Below are positions 8,023-18,688 of a DNA stretch of 64,000 bases, piece by piece (position 1 is the first letter of the stretch; each line of letters opens with the position of its first letter). The position numbers were made by a program, and so were the translations under genes. Where the stretch lies: positions 372,001 to 436,000 of the forward strand of contig NZ_CADESW010000001.1 in assembly GCF_902830275.1 (NCBI RefSeq). Reading direction: 5' to 3'. This DNA is from Burkholderia stagnalis. GTDB taxonomy: Bacteria; Pseudomonadota; Gammaproteobacteria; Burkholderiales; Burkholderiaceae. The notes beneath the pieces are model-generated. The model was not told the DNA's origin, made no database searches, and saw only the letters and a program-made list of their open reading frames with translations.

Positions 8023-9288
8023 TCAAAGGCCCTTGCCGTCACTTCCGACCGATTCCGAAAGCTCCGGTATGCCGTCTTTGGATCGCGCTTTCCGGGCCGT
8101 AAGATTGCTCATGAGCGTGACGCCGAGACCAACGACGGCAATCACCACGGCCAGCTTGCAAACCGCGCTCCAGCCATGGCGTTCAAGGATCACCGGCCCG
8201 ACGATCGAACCCACCGCGCCCGCTGCGTAATACGCGAGCATATAGATGCTGTAGATCCGGCTGCGCGAGGCTGCGTCGATCGCCAGGAGCCGCGTCTGGT
8301 TCGCGACCTGGGCAGAAAAGCAGCCGATGTCGAACAGCACCACGCCCACCGCGATTCCCGGGATCGAAGACGAAGCCAGCAAGATGATCGCCACGCCGGC
8401 GATCACCAGCAGAAACCCTCCGGCGATCACCGGCCTCGCCCCCCGGCGATCGGCCAGCCGGCCGGCCGCGCGCGTCGCAAACAAGCCCAACGCGCCCGCG
8501 AATCCGAACATCCCGGCCTGCGCGGCGTTGAGGTCGAGCGGCGGCCCCGCGACGGCGACCACGAGCGTGATCCAGAGCATGCTGAACACGAAGAACCAGC
8601 ATGCTCCGACGAACATGCCCTCGCGAAGCAACGGATAGCGCCGGACCAATGCCGGCAACGAGCCGAGCAGTTCCCGATAGCGTTCCTTGCTGCGCGTCTG
8701 GTCCACCGGCAGCAGTCGATAGGTCAACACCGCAAGAACCAGCGCGATGACGGCGCTCACCACGAGCATCGCGCGCCAGCCAGCACGCTCGGACAGCGCG
8801 CCGCCCACGAAGCGGCTCAACAGGATGCCCGCCGACATGCCGGTGCCCACGGTGCCCACCGCCTTGCCTCGCTCGTCCGGCGCAGCGGCTCGAAACGCAA
8901 CGGTGGCCAGATGAACGGCATTCGTTGCCATCGCACCGATCACGCAGCCCACCAGCGCCAGCGCATACAGCGACGGCGCGAGCGCAGCCAGTCCGAGCGC
9001 GACCGTCAGCACCGCGAACTGCAGGAACACCAGCCGTGACGGCGAGACCTTATCCCCGACCGGGACCAGCAGGAGAATGCCGAGCATGTAGCCGATCTGC
9101 ATGCTGCCCGCCACGAGGCCCGTGGTCGCGAGCGGGGTATGGAATTCCCGTGCTATTTCCGGGAGGGCGGGCTGGAGCGTGTAATTGTTCGCGATGGCAG
9201 CGCCGGCGGCCGTCGCGATAAAGGCACTCAACCCGCGCGCAGGCGCTCTGGCGACAGCTCGATCATGTTCCTGCTGCGGTGTCTTCAT
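8023..9288 (-). CDS. MFS transporter (12-TM drug/metabolite type)
   Basis: 421 residues with about 12 hydrophobic helices. Two half-repeats are visible, each beginning with an acidic/basic loop; GDKVSPSRLVF after helix 2 and GRLADRRGARPV between helices 8 and 9 match the MFS loop 2-3 and loop 8-9 signature. Start ATG 9286-9288. The gene follows the RidA-like gene by 6 bases, so the two are co-transcribed, and both face the TrmB-type regulator at 9803. Substrate unknown; a secondary transporter for the compound related to the RidA protein is plausible. Confidence 0.88.
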   Translation of the reverse strand: MKTPQQEHDRAVARAPARGLSAFIATAAGAAIANNYTLQPALPEIAREFHTPLATTGLVAGSMQIGYMLGILLLVPVGDKVSPSRLVFLQFAVLTVALGLAALAPSLYALALVGCVIGAMATNAVHLATVAFRAAAPDERGKAVGTVGTGMSAGILLSRFVGGALSERAGWRAMLVVSAVIALVLAVLTYRLLPVDQTRSKERYRELLGSLPALVRRYPLLREGMFVGACWFFVFSMLWITLVVAVAGPPLDLNAAQAGMFGFAGALGLFATRAAGRLADRRGARPVIAGGFLLVIAGVAIILLASSSIPGIAVGVVLFDIGCFSAQVANQTRLLAIDAASRSRIYSIYMLAYYAAGAVGSIVGPVILERHGWSAVCKLAVVIAVVGLGVTLMSNLTARKARSKDGIPELSESVGSDGKGL

Positions 9289-9294
9289 GACGGG

Positions 9295-9687
9295 TTACGC
9301 GCCGGCGTCGCGCTTCACGGCCGTGAGCTCGATTTCGATCAGGATCTTCGGATCGACGAACGGCGCAACGTGCAGCAGCGTCAGCGCCGGACGGATATCC
9401 CCGTAGACCTCTCCGTGCGCACGCCCGGCCTCCTTCCAGTTGGTGATGTCGGTGACATAGAGACGGCTCTGAACGACATCCTGGAAGCTGAATCCGGCAT
9501 CGGCCAGTACGGTGCCGAGCTTTTGCAGAATGTTCTTCGTCTGCGTATACAGGTCGTCGCCGACGATCGAGCCATCCGGACCGCTCGACGCGGTGGCGGA
9601 GATATACAACGTGTTGCCGGCCTGCACTGCCCGCGAATAACCGATCGTCGCTTCCCAGCTCGAGCCGGACGAATACAGCTTATGCAT
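9295..9687 (-). CDS. RidA-family (YjgF/YER057c/UK114) protein
   Basis: 130 residues, standard RidA size. The pattern SRAVQAGNTLYISATAS, the central QTKNILQKLGTVLADAGFSFQDVVQSRLYVTDI and the C-terminal RPALTLLHVAPFVDPKILIEIELTAV match the trimeric fold; the arginine in GRAHGEVYGDIRPA-type position is replaced in context as GDIRPALTLL, where R probably contacts the ligand carboxylate. RidA proteins hydrolyse reactive imines/enamines; subfamilies act in specific catabolic pathways. ATG 9685-9687 has GGAG upstream. First gene of a two-gene unit with the MFS transporter and divergent from the TrmB-type regulator. Confidence 0.88.
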   Translation of the reverse strand: MHKLYSSGSSWEATIGYSRAVQAGNTLYISATASSGPDGSIVGDDLYTQTKNILQKLGTVLADAGFSFQDVVQSRLYVTDITNWKEAGRAHGEVYGDIRPALTLLHVAPFVDPKILIEIELTAVKRDAGA

Positions 9688-9726
9688 GATGCGTTCTCCG
9701 TTAGGGTGAAAGATCTCCGCACACTC

Positions 9727-9742
9727 AACTACTACAGTAGTT
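9727..9742. promoter_or_regulatory. Operator candidate 1, ridA/TrmB-type intergenic
   Basis: AACTAC-TACA-GTAGTT, a perfect 6-4-6 inverted repeat. A second near-copy begins exactly 24 bases downstream, so two dimers would bind roughly the same face of the helix. The neighbouring TrmB-type regulator is the obvious candidate binder. Confidence 0.65.
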
Positions 9743-9750
9743 ACACACTC

Positions 9751-9766
9751 AACTACAGCGGTAGTG
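9751..9766. promoter_or_regulatory. Operator candidate 2, ridA/TrmB-type intergenic
   Basis: AACTAC-AGCG-GTAGTG, the same 6-4-6 repeat with one mismatch, 36 bases before the regulator start codon. Both copies are preceded by ACACTC, extending the repeat to about 12 bases on the left side. Confidence 0.6.
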
Positions 9767-9802
9767 TAGACGATCCACAGGTCGCATGCTAGTCTTTCGA
9801 GC

Positions 9803-10645
9803 ATGACAACGAACATTTCAAGCGACCTGATTCAGGCATTGATACGCGTCGGGTTTTCGCAGTACGAATCGCAGGCCTATTGCGCGCTGCTTCGTCGCTC
9901 GCCCGTCAATGGACACGAAGCGGGGAAGCTTTCGGGCGTGCCGCCATCCAAGATCTACGAAACGCTGCAGCGCCTCGAGGCGAAAGGCGCGGTCCTGCTG
10001 CATCGTTCGGAACCGGTGCTCTATGCAGCCGTGCCCTATCGCGAGGTGCTTTCCCGCATCCGCTCGACCGTCGACAAGGATCTCGATCTGATCGAGCAGG
10101 AATTGACACGCTTGCCGGCAACGCGCGAACCCGGTCTCGTCTGGTCGCTACGCGACAAGGAAGCGATCGTCGAGGCATTCAAAAGCGCGATAGAGAGCGC
10201 GCAAACGTCGTTGTTTGCCGCGCTCTGGGACGCCGAATTGCCGCTGCTGAGAAACAGCCTTGAAGCCGCATCCGCGCGGGGGGTGGATGTTCACGTCGCG
10301 ATCTACGGCGCGGAAACGCTGGACGGGCCGCATTGCTACGACTTGCGGGAGTGTGGCGCGAGTGCGCAAAAGCGGCTGGAGGGGCGCCGCCTCTCCGTCG
10401 TCGTGGCCGACGAAAGGAGCGCGGTCACCGCGGAATTCGACTCGATCGCAATCGACGAGGCCGTCATCACGAACAATCCCGTCATCAGCCTGCTGGCTGT
10501 CGAGTACGTCAAGGCCGATGTGATGGGGCGCGTCCTGATCAACGCAATGGGCAAGGACGCATTCGAAGCCGCATATCAGAGCCCGGACATGCGCGCGCTG
10601 CTCGGGCTGGCGCGCCCTGCCGCGCCATCGAGGCGAGGCGACTGA
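9803..10645 (+). CDS. TrmB-family transcriptional regulator
   Basis: 280 residues. The N-terminal winged helix (IQALIRVGFSQYESQAYCALLRRSPVNGHEAGKLSGVPPSKIYETLQRLEAKGAV, about 10-65) is the TrmB type: a conserved 'yEaraYlaLl' helix and the PxSKIYetLxrLexkG recognition segment. The C-terminal part (about 115-265) looks like the PLD-like TrmB regulatory domain. TrmB proteins are best known as sugar-responsive regulators in archaea but occur in bacteria. It is divergent from the ridA-MFS pair with two tandem inverted repeats between them, so it probably controls that operon and itself. Confidence 0.85.
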   Translation: MTTNISSDLIQALIRVGFSQYESQAYCALLRRSPVNGHEAGKLSGVPPSKIYETLQRLEAKGAVLLHRSEPVLYAAVPYREVLSRIRSTVDKDLDLIEQELTRLPATREPGLVWSLRDKEAIVEAFKSAIESAQTSLFAALWDAELPLLRNSLEAASARGVDVHVAIYGAETLDGPHCYDLRECGASAQKRLEGRRLSVVVADERSAVTAEFDSIAIDEAVITNNPVISLLAVEYVKADVMGRVLINAMGKDAFEAAYQSPDMRALLGLARPAAPSRRGD

Positions 10646-10738
10646 TATCGACGGCGGCAAGCCGGGCGCAGTCGAGCGCCCGGCAACGCGCGCGCCGGAC
10701 ACGTTCGGCGCGTCCGGCCATCGCGCGTCGCGCCGACG

Positions 10739-11053
10739 CTATGCGGTGATCAGGAACAGGTCGCGGTTCCTGCCCGCGATCCACTGAGGCGGCTTGCCCC
10801 GACCGGTCCACGTCACGCCGGTTTCCGGGTTGCGATACTTCGGGGCGACCGGGCCGCGGCGCTTCCTGCGGCCGCCGTTCGGCCTTGCCCGGCCGAAGAT
10901 GTCTTCCGCGGAAATGCCGTACTGAAGGACGATTTGCCGTATTGCCTGGATCGCATCCGCGGCTTCCCTCTTGCGTGCAATCTCGGCCGCCTCGACAACC
11001 GACTTCAATCTGGCCTGGAGCTCTTGAAATGTTTCAGGATTCCGTTCGCTCAT
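10739..11053 (-). CDS. H-NS-family histone-like DNA-binding protein
   Basis: 104 residues. The N-terminal half is helical and charged (oligomerisation region with QARLKSVVEAAEIARKREAADAIQAIRQIV, about 11-40), then a linker rich in Arg/Lys and Gly, then the C-terminal DNA-binding motif YRNPETGVTWTGRGKPPQWI (about 75-94), the conserved 'tWtGRGrxPxWi' core that inserts in AT-rich minor grooves. Start ATG 11051-11053 was chosen because residues before it do not belong to the family; the ribosome site is weak. Small H-NS paralogues are numerous in Burkholderia. It lies near the low-GC stretch at 13.5-14.0 kb but no functional link is shown. Confidence 0.88.
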   Translation of the reverse strand: MSERNPETFQELQARLKSVVEAAEIARKREAADAIQAIRQIVLQYGISAEDIFGRARPNGGRRKRRGPVAPKYRNPETGVTWTGRGKPPQWIAGRNRDLFLITA

Positions 11054-11117
11054 TTTTTTATTCCATTCATAGAAATGTCCATCCGGAACGATGCACCGCT
11101 CCGGCAACATGGCTGTC

Positions 11118-12404
11118 TTACTCTTTGTGCGGGGCCCAGCATGCGGTTGCGACAAGACTGAGGAGCGCCGTCCCCATCACATAAAACGCGGGAGCGAGAT
11201 TGTTCTGCGTTGCCGCGATGGCCCAGGTGAGAATCGCCGCGGAAAATCCGCCGAACGTAATGACGGCCAGGTTGTATGAAATTGAAATCCCTGTCGAGAT
11301 GATCCGGCGAGGAAACGTCTCGCTCAGTGCCGCGAGGATGGGCCCTTCATAGCTGGCGATGACGAGCCCGAAGACAATCTGGAATAGCAGCAGCGAATGC
11401 AGCCCCGGCTGCGTGTTCAGCAGCTCGAACATGGGGTACGCAACCACGATGGCGACGACCAGCGCCCCCAAGAGGAATCGACGACGCCCGTATCGATCGG
11501 AGAGGTGACCGAAGATCGGCGTGACGAACAGAACGATCGATGCGCCGACGAGCACGGCGACAAACCCGGTCGAGGCCGGCAAATGCAGCACCTTCGTCGC
11601 ATAGGTCGGGATATAGAACAGAAGGACATACGAACAAACGGTCCAAAATATCACCAGCCCGAACCCCGTCAGCGTCTTTCCCTTCCAACGACGCGCAATC
11701 TCGAGCACCGGCGTGCGCTCCCGGATGTGCGCATTTTCCTCCGCGGATCCATGCACCTGGTTACGGATATAGATGCCGAGCGGCCCCAGGCACAAACCGA
11801 TCAGGAACGGAATGCGCCACCCCCATGACTCGACTTGATCCGGGCTGAGATACTTGACGAGCACCACCGCAAGAATCGACGCAAGAATAATCGCAAAGCC
11901 GATACTCGCCTGAATCCAGCTGGTGTAATAGCCCACCCGCTCGGCAGGCACGTTGTCCCTGAGGAATCCGGTGGCGCCGCCCATCTCGCCGCCGGCAGAA
12001 AACCCTTGCAGCAGGCGCGCGCACACGATCATCAAAGGCGCGAAAATGCCGGCATCCTTGTAGGTCGGCGCAAAAGCAATCAGGCCCGTACCGACAGTCA
12101 TCAACGTGATCGTGATGACCAGGGTGGCACGGCGCCCGAATTTGTCCGCCATCCCTCCCAGGACAATGCCGCCCACCGGCCGCATGAAGAACCCGACGCC
12201 GATCGTGGAAACGGACAACAGCAGGGACAGGTTGTCATCCGATGCAGGAAAGAACAGCTTGGCAATAATTACGGAAAAGAAGCCATACGAAATAAAATCG
12301 AACCACTCGAATCCATTCCCGATGATTACGGCAATGACCGCCTTTGCCCGCCCTTGCGTGGCAAAGTCCCGATTACTTTCCGCCGCATCAACAATGCTGC
12401 TCAT
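11118..12404 (-). CDS. MFS transporter, metabolite:H+ symporter (ProP/KgtP-like)
   Basis: 428 residues, 12 predicted helices. Hallmarks of the MHS family: IGNGFEWFDFISYGFFSVIIAKLFFP at the first helix, FFMRPVGGIVLGGMADKFGRR after helix 2, ARLLQGFSAGGEMGGA in helix 4 and FGHLSDRYGRRRF between helices 8 and 9. The family imports osmolytes or carboxylates (proline/betaine, alpha-ketoglutarate, citrate, shikimate) with protons. The substrate cannot be named. The LysR-type gene lies 135 bases upstream on the same strand and may control it. Confidence 0.9.
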   Translation of the reverse strand: MSSIVDAAESNRDFATQGRAKAVIAVIIGNGFEWFDFISYGFFSVIIAKLFFPASDDNLSLLLSVSTIGVGFFMRPVGGIVLGGMADKFGRRATLVITITLMTVGTGLIAFAPTYKDAGIFAPLMIVCARLLQGFSAGGEMGGATGFLRDNVPAERVGYYTSWIQASIGFAIILASILAVVLVKYLSPDQVESWGWRIPFLIGLCLGPLGIYIRNQVHGSAEENAHIRERTPVLEIARRWKGKTLTGFGLVIFWTVCSYVLLFYIPTYATKVLHLPASTGFVAVLVGASIVLFVTPIFGHLSDRYGRRRFLLGALVVAIVVAYPMFELLNTQPGLHSLLLFQIVFGLVIASYEGPILAALSETFPRRIISTGISISYNLAVITFGGFSAAILTWAIAATQNNLAPAFYVMGTALLSLVATACWAPHKE

Positions 12405-12539
12405 ATTATTTTACCCTCGGATTTTAATGTTCTGGCGCCATTGGCAATGATCGCTGCCGCAGCCAATGGTACGGGTTTTTCCCGATGATTTACTCTGAAT
12501 TTTTTTCCAGCAAGGCTGACTTCCTGGAATGCACGATTT

Positions 12540-13442
12540 TCATCGCTGCCGCATCCGCTGCAGCAACCACTCCCGGAATCGCGCCACGGCTGCCGTATCG
12601 CGCCGATCCTCGGGCCAGACCAGCTGGTACGCGCCGCCGAAGCTTGCGCTTGCATCCGACGCAGGCACGAGATCGGCGCTTTCAACCAGCGGCGTGATCA
12701 TCTGGTTCCATCCGAGGAGGACGCCATGGCCTCGCAGCGCAAGCTGCAGCAATACGGGATAGCTATTGGCCGTGATCGTACGCGTCGGCTTGTATGCGAT
12801 CTCGCCGTCGCACAAATGAAACCAGTCGCGCCAACTCATCCATTGACGCTGCTGCTCCTCCGCGACCAGCAATGTCGCGCTCATCAATTCGAGCGGCAAC
12901 ACGCGCCGCCCTCCCAGATAATCCGGCGAGCAATAGGCCCGCACCTCTTCCTCGATGATGCGGATGCCGCTCATGCCAGGAGGGGGAACATCGCGGATGT
13001 AATAAACGCCGATATCGAATTCCGCGGGATTCAGATTGAAAACGCCTTCCCGAACCAGGATCCGGATCGCCACATTGGGATACTCGCGGCTGAAATCGGC
13101 GATGACAGCCGTCAAGAACATGCCGGCCGTGCCGGACGCGCACGCAATCGTGATGCTGTGGGGCGTCGGCTCCTTCATGACGAGCGCCGTGGCCTCGGCG
13201 CAGCCGACGAGCATGTCGTGAATCCGGTCGGCATAGGTTTGCCCGGCGCGCGTCAGATGAAGCGTCTTTGCGTCACGCACGAACAGCTGCATGCCGAGGA
13301 AGCTCTCCAGCTTGACCACCTGCTTGCTCACCGCGCCTTGCGTCACGTTCAGCTCCTCGGCCGCGCGCGTGAAGTTGCCATGCCGTGCGGCTGCATCGAA
13401 GAACACAAGGCATTGCAGGGGCGGAATCGGATGAATTTTCAT
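12540..13442 (-). CDS. LysR-family regulator (GcvA-like)
   Basis: 300 residues. N-terminal winged helix LQCLVFFDAAARHGNFTRAAEELNVTQGAVSKQVVKLESFLGMQLFVRD (about 9-57) is the typical LysR helix-turn-helix, with the GcvA-subgroup opening 'PPLQcL..F.aaARhgnFTrAAeEL'. The C-terminal two-lobed effector domain begins about residue 92. ATG 13440-13442 (MKIHPIPPLQ) was chosen; upstream in-frame codons are not conserved. It precedes the MHS transporter on the same strand with a 135-base gap, an arrangement suggesting either co-transcription or separate control. Confidence 0.9.
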   Translation of the reverse strand: MKIHPIPPLQCLVFFDAAARHGNFTRAAEELNVTQGAVSKQVVKLESFLGMQLFVRDAKTLHLTRAGQTYADRIHDMLVGCAEATALVMKEPTPHSITIACASGTAGMFLTAVIADFSREYPNVAIRILVREGVFNLNPAEFDIGVYYIRDVPPPGMSGIRIIEEEVRAYCSPDYLGGRRVLPLELMSATLLVAEEQQRQWMSWRDWFHLCDGEIAYKPTRTITANSYPVLLQLALRGHGVLLGWNQMITPLVESADLVPASDASASFGGAYQLVWPEDRRDTAAVARFREWLLQRMRQR

Positions 13443-14028
13443 ACGCGTTCGATATGACGTGTATTTACCGACGTGCGATCCAAAGTGCATGCAAACACTC
13501 GATCGCACATCTTTCAATGTTCGGAAAAGTCGTTCAAACGATGATTTCTTCGAAATAGCTTTCAGTTATCGTCAACGGATAACATGTCGGCTCCATCCGA
13601 ACCCGATATGCTGCCATGAATCAAACAACCGGGTTATGAGCCGCTTGGCGACATGCGGCGCGCTCGCGGGAAGTCAATTCATGAATAACAGACCATTTAC
13701 GAGCAGGCGCATCAATTAATATGAATAGTTACGTCTGAATTTTAATAATATTAAATTATCACGATGCCGAAAGGCGGCGATGCTCCGCCATCTATTCCCA
13801 TGCGCTCAAATTCACTGAATTATCGTAGCCTTTGTTACCTTTCGAGCGCATCTCACTTCGAGCTTATGTGCGACCGGAGCATATCCGAGGACCGCATCAT
13901 CCTTCTTGACACTCACCTCTAAAAATATCGGCCGAGCGCAATTCTTTCCATTCGGAAAGAAAAAAACCCACGAAGCCTTTCGGCATCATGGGTTTCTTGA
14001 TTTTCCGGAACAAGCCGGAAATGGAGTC
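13443..14028. other. Low-GC gap without a supportable gene
   Basis: 586 bases. From about 13690 to 13800 the DNA is very AT-rich (runs such as TTTTAATAATATTAAATTAT), in sharp contrast with the rest of the window. A frame of 86 codons at 13459-13719 has no ribosome site and no protein-like character. The only firm element is the terminator of the tRNA at 13957-13995. The remainder may be a degenerate insertion next to the tRNA gene or an H-NS-bound spacer. Confidence 0.5.
13957..13995 (-). terminator. Intrinsic terminator of the tRNA
   Basis: On the minus strand AAACCCA (13995-13989) pairs with TGGGTTT (13970-13964), with an inner GCC-GAAA-GGC helix, and the 3' arm runs into TTTTTTTCTTT. It sits 34 bases beyond the tRNA 3' end. 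Confidence 0.85.
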
Positions 14029-14104
14029 TGGTGGGCCCGGCGGGGTTCGAACCCGCGACCAATCGATTATGAGTCGACTGCTCTAACCGCTGAGCTACAG
14101 GCCC
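14029..14104 (-). tRNA. tRNA with CAU anticodon, probably tRNA-Ile2 (lysidine type)
   Basis: 76 bases including an encoded CCA. Arms read on the minus strand: acceptor GGGCCTG/CGGGCCC, D stem GCTC/GAGC, anticodon stem GTCGA/TCGAT with loop CTCATAA (anticodon CAU), T arm GCGGG-TTCGAAC-CCCGC. The D loop, variable loop (TGGTC) and anticodon arm resemble E. coli tRNA-Ile2 rather than elongator Met, and acceptor pairs 4 and 5 are C-G, which known work on TilS associates with Ile2. It therefore probably decodes AUA after lysidine modification. A scanner reading only the anticodon would call it Met. Confidence 0.9.
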
Positions 14105-14164
14105 TGAAGAAGTGAGACGTGCTGCACGCCACCCGGGCGGAGACGCCGGGCCGGCATTGTATCA

Positions 14165-14211
14165 ATAAAAGGGACAAACGCCACCGGTACCGTATCGATA
14201 CCGGCGGCGTT
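14165..14211 (-). terminator. Terminator downstream of rpoD
   Basis: 13-bp stem with one mismatch (arms 14177-14189 and 14199-14211) followed on the minus strand by TGTCCCTTTTATT. It lies 19 bases after the rpoD stop codon and separates rpoD from the tRNA. Confidence 0.7.
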
Positions 14212-14229
14212 CAGAGAGAACGCTGGAGA

Positions 14230-16641
14230 TCAGTTCCCTTCGAGGAACGACTTCAGCTTGTCGGAACGGCTCGGGTGACGCAGCTTGCGCAGCGCCTTCG
14301 CCTCGATCTGACGGATCCGCTCACGGGTGACGTCGAACTGCTTGCCGACTTCCTCGAGCGTGTGATCGGTGCTCATCTCGATACCGAAACGCATCCGCAG
14401 CACCTTCGCCTCGCGCGGCGTCAGCGAATCGAGGACGTCCTTCACGACATCGCGCATGCTCGCGTGCAGCGCGGCATCGGCCGGCGCGACCGTGTTGTTG
14501 TCCTCGATGAAGTCGCCGAGATGGGAATCGTCGTCGTCACCGATCGGCGTTTCCATCGAGATCGGCTCCTTCGCGATCTTCATGATCTTGCGGATCTTGT
14601 CTTCCGGCATTTCCATCTTCTCGGCGAGCGTTGCCGGATCCGGCTCGAGACCGGTTTCCTGCAGGATCTGCCGCGAGATGCGGTTCATCTTGTTGATCGT
14701 CTCGATCATGTGAACCGGAATCCGGATCGTGCGCGCCTGGTCCGCGATCGAGCGCGTGATGGCCTGACGGATCCACCACGTCGCATACGTCGAGAACTTG
14801 TAGCCGCGACGGTATTCGAACTTGTCCACCGCCTTCATCAGGCCGATGTTGCCTTCCTGGATCAGGTCGAGGAACTGCAGGCCACGGTTCGTGTACTTCT
14901 TCGCGATCGAGATCACGAGACGCAGGTTCGCCTCGGTCATCTCACGCTTCGCCTGGCGCGCCTTCAGTTCGCCGGCCGCCATCTGGCGGTTGGTTTCCTT
15001 CAGGTCCTTCAGCGGCAGCACGACGCGCGCCTGCAGGTCGAGCAGGCGCTGCTGCTGTTCGCGGATCGCCGGGATGTTGCGCGACAGGACCGCGCTGTAC
15101 GCATGCCCTTCCGCCGTGACCTTCTCGGCCCAGTCGAGATCCGTCTCGCTGCCCGGGAAGCGCGCGATGAACTCCGAACGCGGCATGCCGCACTTGTCGA
15201 CGACGATGTGCAGGATCTGGCGCTCGACCTGGCGCACCTCGTCCACCTGCGCACGCAGCGTGTCGCACAGGCGCTCGACGGTACGCGCGGTGAAGCGGAT
15301 CGTCATCAGCTCGGTCTGGATCGTTTCCTGCGCCTTCAGGTAGGCCTTCGACTTGTAGCCTTCCTTCTCGAACGCACGGCGCATCTTGTCGAACCATTCG
15401 CTGATCAGCGCGAACTTCTCGAGCGATGCGCGCTTGAGCGCCTCGAGCTGGGCGGCGTTGGCCGACGCCTGCGCGGCGCCGTCGTCGTCGTCCTCTTCTT
15501 CCTCTTCCTCGCCCTCGTCGGCTTCCTCGTCCTCGTTCTCGATTTCTTCGGCAGCCTTCGCGGAGAAGCCATCGGTGTCGGTATCCGACGCATTCGGATC
15601 GAGCAGGCCGTCGACCAGCTCGTCGACGCGGCTTTCCTCGTTCGCGACGCGCTCGGCCATCGCGAGGATGTCGGCGATCGTCGTCGGGCACGCGGAAATC
15701 GCCATCACCATGTGGCGCAGGCCGTCCTCGATCCGCTTCGCGATCTCGATTTCGCCTTCGCGCGTGAGCAGCTCGACCGTGCCCATCTCGCGCATGTACA
15801 TCCGGACCGGATCGGTCGTACGGCCGAACTCCGAATCGACGGTGGACAGCGCAACTTCCGCTTCCTCCTCGACTTCGTCGTCCGACGAAGCCGCCGGCGC
15901 ATTGTCGTTCAGAAGCAGCGTTTCCGCGTCCGGTGCCTGCTCATAAACCGCCACGCCCATGTCGTTGAACGTGCCGATGATGCCTTCGAGCGCTTCCGTC
16001 TCGGTGAAGTTGTCCGGCAGATGGTCGTTGATTTCGGCATACGTCAGGAAGCCGCGCTCCTTGCCGAGCTTGATCAGTGCGCGCAGCTTCACGCGGCGCT
16101 CTTCGAGCTCCTCGGCCGTGCCGGGCGTGCTCGTCGCGAACGCTTCCTTCAGCAGCGCCTTCTCCTTGGCGCGGCGATCGCGCACCTTGGCCTTGCCCGT
16201 CGCTGCCGCAGCAGGCTGCTCGTCGCTCTGATTTGCGTCGTCATCGACGGATACTTCGTTCAGCTTTTTCGTCATGGAGTTCGCCGTACCGGCTAAATCG
16301 ACTCGCGGCTGCTGGACGACAGCCGGTTGAACCGTGGGTGCATGAGTAGTACGTACTGCCGCTTCGTCCGCCGCGGCAGCCGTGTCCCTTGCGCTTTTCG
16401 CACTGACCCGCTTCGCCGCCGGCTTGGCCGGCCCGGAGGCGGATCTGGCGGCAGCCCGTGTTCTGGCTGCCTCCACCGGCGCAGCGTGAGCGGCGCCGGC
16501 CGCGGTTCTTTTTCCTGCAGCTGCCGACGTGGCGGAAGACACCGTCCTGGCGGAAGAAGCAGATTTGGCCGCTGTGACCTTCGTGGTCGGCTCCGTCGAG
16601 CCCTTGCCTGCTGCTTTCTTTCCGCCTGTCGTCTTTGCCAT
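14230..16641 (-). CDS. rpoD: RNA polymerase primary sigma factor RpoD (sigma-70)
   Basis: 803 residues, long for the family (E. coli 613). Order: an Ala/Lys/Thr-rich extension (1-122), region 1.1 (about 160-240), the non-conserved region with a strongly acidic run of Glu/Asp near 370-390, region 2 with [19 protein letters not shown] and the -10 recognition helix [12 protein letters not shown] (about 585-635), region 3, and region 4.2 [30 protein letters not shown] (about 760-793). It directs housekeeping transcription. ATG 16639-16641 has a GAGGCGAG ribosome site; an internal ATG at 16275 (MTKKLNEV) would give a shorter, more classical N-terminus but lacks a ribosome site. Last gene of the rpsU-yqeY-dnaG-rpoD cluster. 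Confidence 0.97.
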   Translation of the reverse strand: MAKTTGGKKAAGKGSTEPTTKVTAAKSASSARTVSSATSAAAGKRTAAGAAHAAPVEAARTRAAARSASGPAKPAAKRVSAKSARDTAAAADEAAVRTTHAPTVQPAVVQQPRVDLAGTANSMTKKLNEVSVDDDANQSDEQPAAAATGKAKVRDRRAKEKALLKEAFATSTPGTAEELEERRVKLRALIKLGKERGFLTYAEINDHLPDNFTETEALEGIIGTFNDMGVAVYEQAPDAETLLLNDNAPAASSDDEVEEEAEVALSTVDSEFGRTTDPVRMYMREMGTVELLTREGEIEIAKRIEDGLRHMVMAISACPTTIADILAMAERVANEESRVDELVDGLLDPNASDTDTDGFSAKAAEEIENEDEEADEGEEEEEEDDDDGAAQASANAAQLEALKRASLEKFALISEWFDKMRRAFEKEGYKSKAYLKAQETIQTELMTIRFTARTVERLCDTLRAQVDEVRQVERQILHIVVDKCGMPRSEFIARFPGSETDLDWAEKVTAEGHAYSAVLSRNIPAIREQQQRLLDLQARVVLPLKDLKETNRQMAAGELKARQAKREMTEANLRLVISIAKKYTNRGLQFLDLIQEGNIGLMKAVDKFEYRRGYKFSTYATWWIRQAITRSIADQARTIRIPVHMIETINKMNRISRQILQETGLEPDPATLAEKMEMPEDKIRKIMKIAKEPISMETPIGDDDDSHLGDFIEDNNTVAPADAALHASMRDVVKDVLDSLTPREAKVLRMRFGIEMSTDHTLEEVGKQFDVTRERIRQIEAKALRKLRHPSRSDKLKSFLEGN

Positions 16642-16687
16642 TGCGAATCTCGCCTCTGCTTAGAAAACAAACCGCTGGAAACCTTAT

Positions 16688-16696
16688 ATTATAGCA
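16688..16696 (-). promoter_or_regulatory. Extended -10 promoter candidate for rpoD
   Basis: Minus strand TGC-TATAAT with a perfect -10 hexamer (16688-16693) and the extended TGn element, 46 bases upstream of the rpoD ATG and just after the dnaG stop. No good -35 is present at the right distance, which is usual for extended -10 promoters. Confidence 0.6.
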
Positions 16697-16729
16697 CGCT
16701 GAGGTACCCTCTCCTGGCGCCCCGGCCGC

Positions 16730-18616
<1,887 letters not shown>

Positions 18617-18688
18617 CGTGGGATCAAACGGAAAAAAGACATGCGATGGCCCGGTGTGTGCGATCGGCACGCACCGGGCGCGGAGGTT

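Noticed and set aside
13459..13719. 86-codon frame in the low-GC gap
   Set aside because: No ribosome site, codon use unlike neighbours, and no protein-like pattern.
14119..16296. 725-codon open frame antisense to rpoD
   Set aside because: High-GC third-position bias produces long shadow frames; its translation is Arg/His/Leu-rich with no family, while the sense frame is unmistakably RpoD.
16275..16641. Shorter RpoD starting at the internal ATG
   Set aside because: The longer frame has the better ribosome site, so it is kept as the annotated start; the alternative is noted as a finding.
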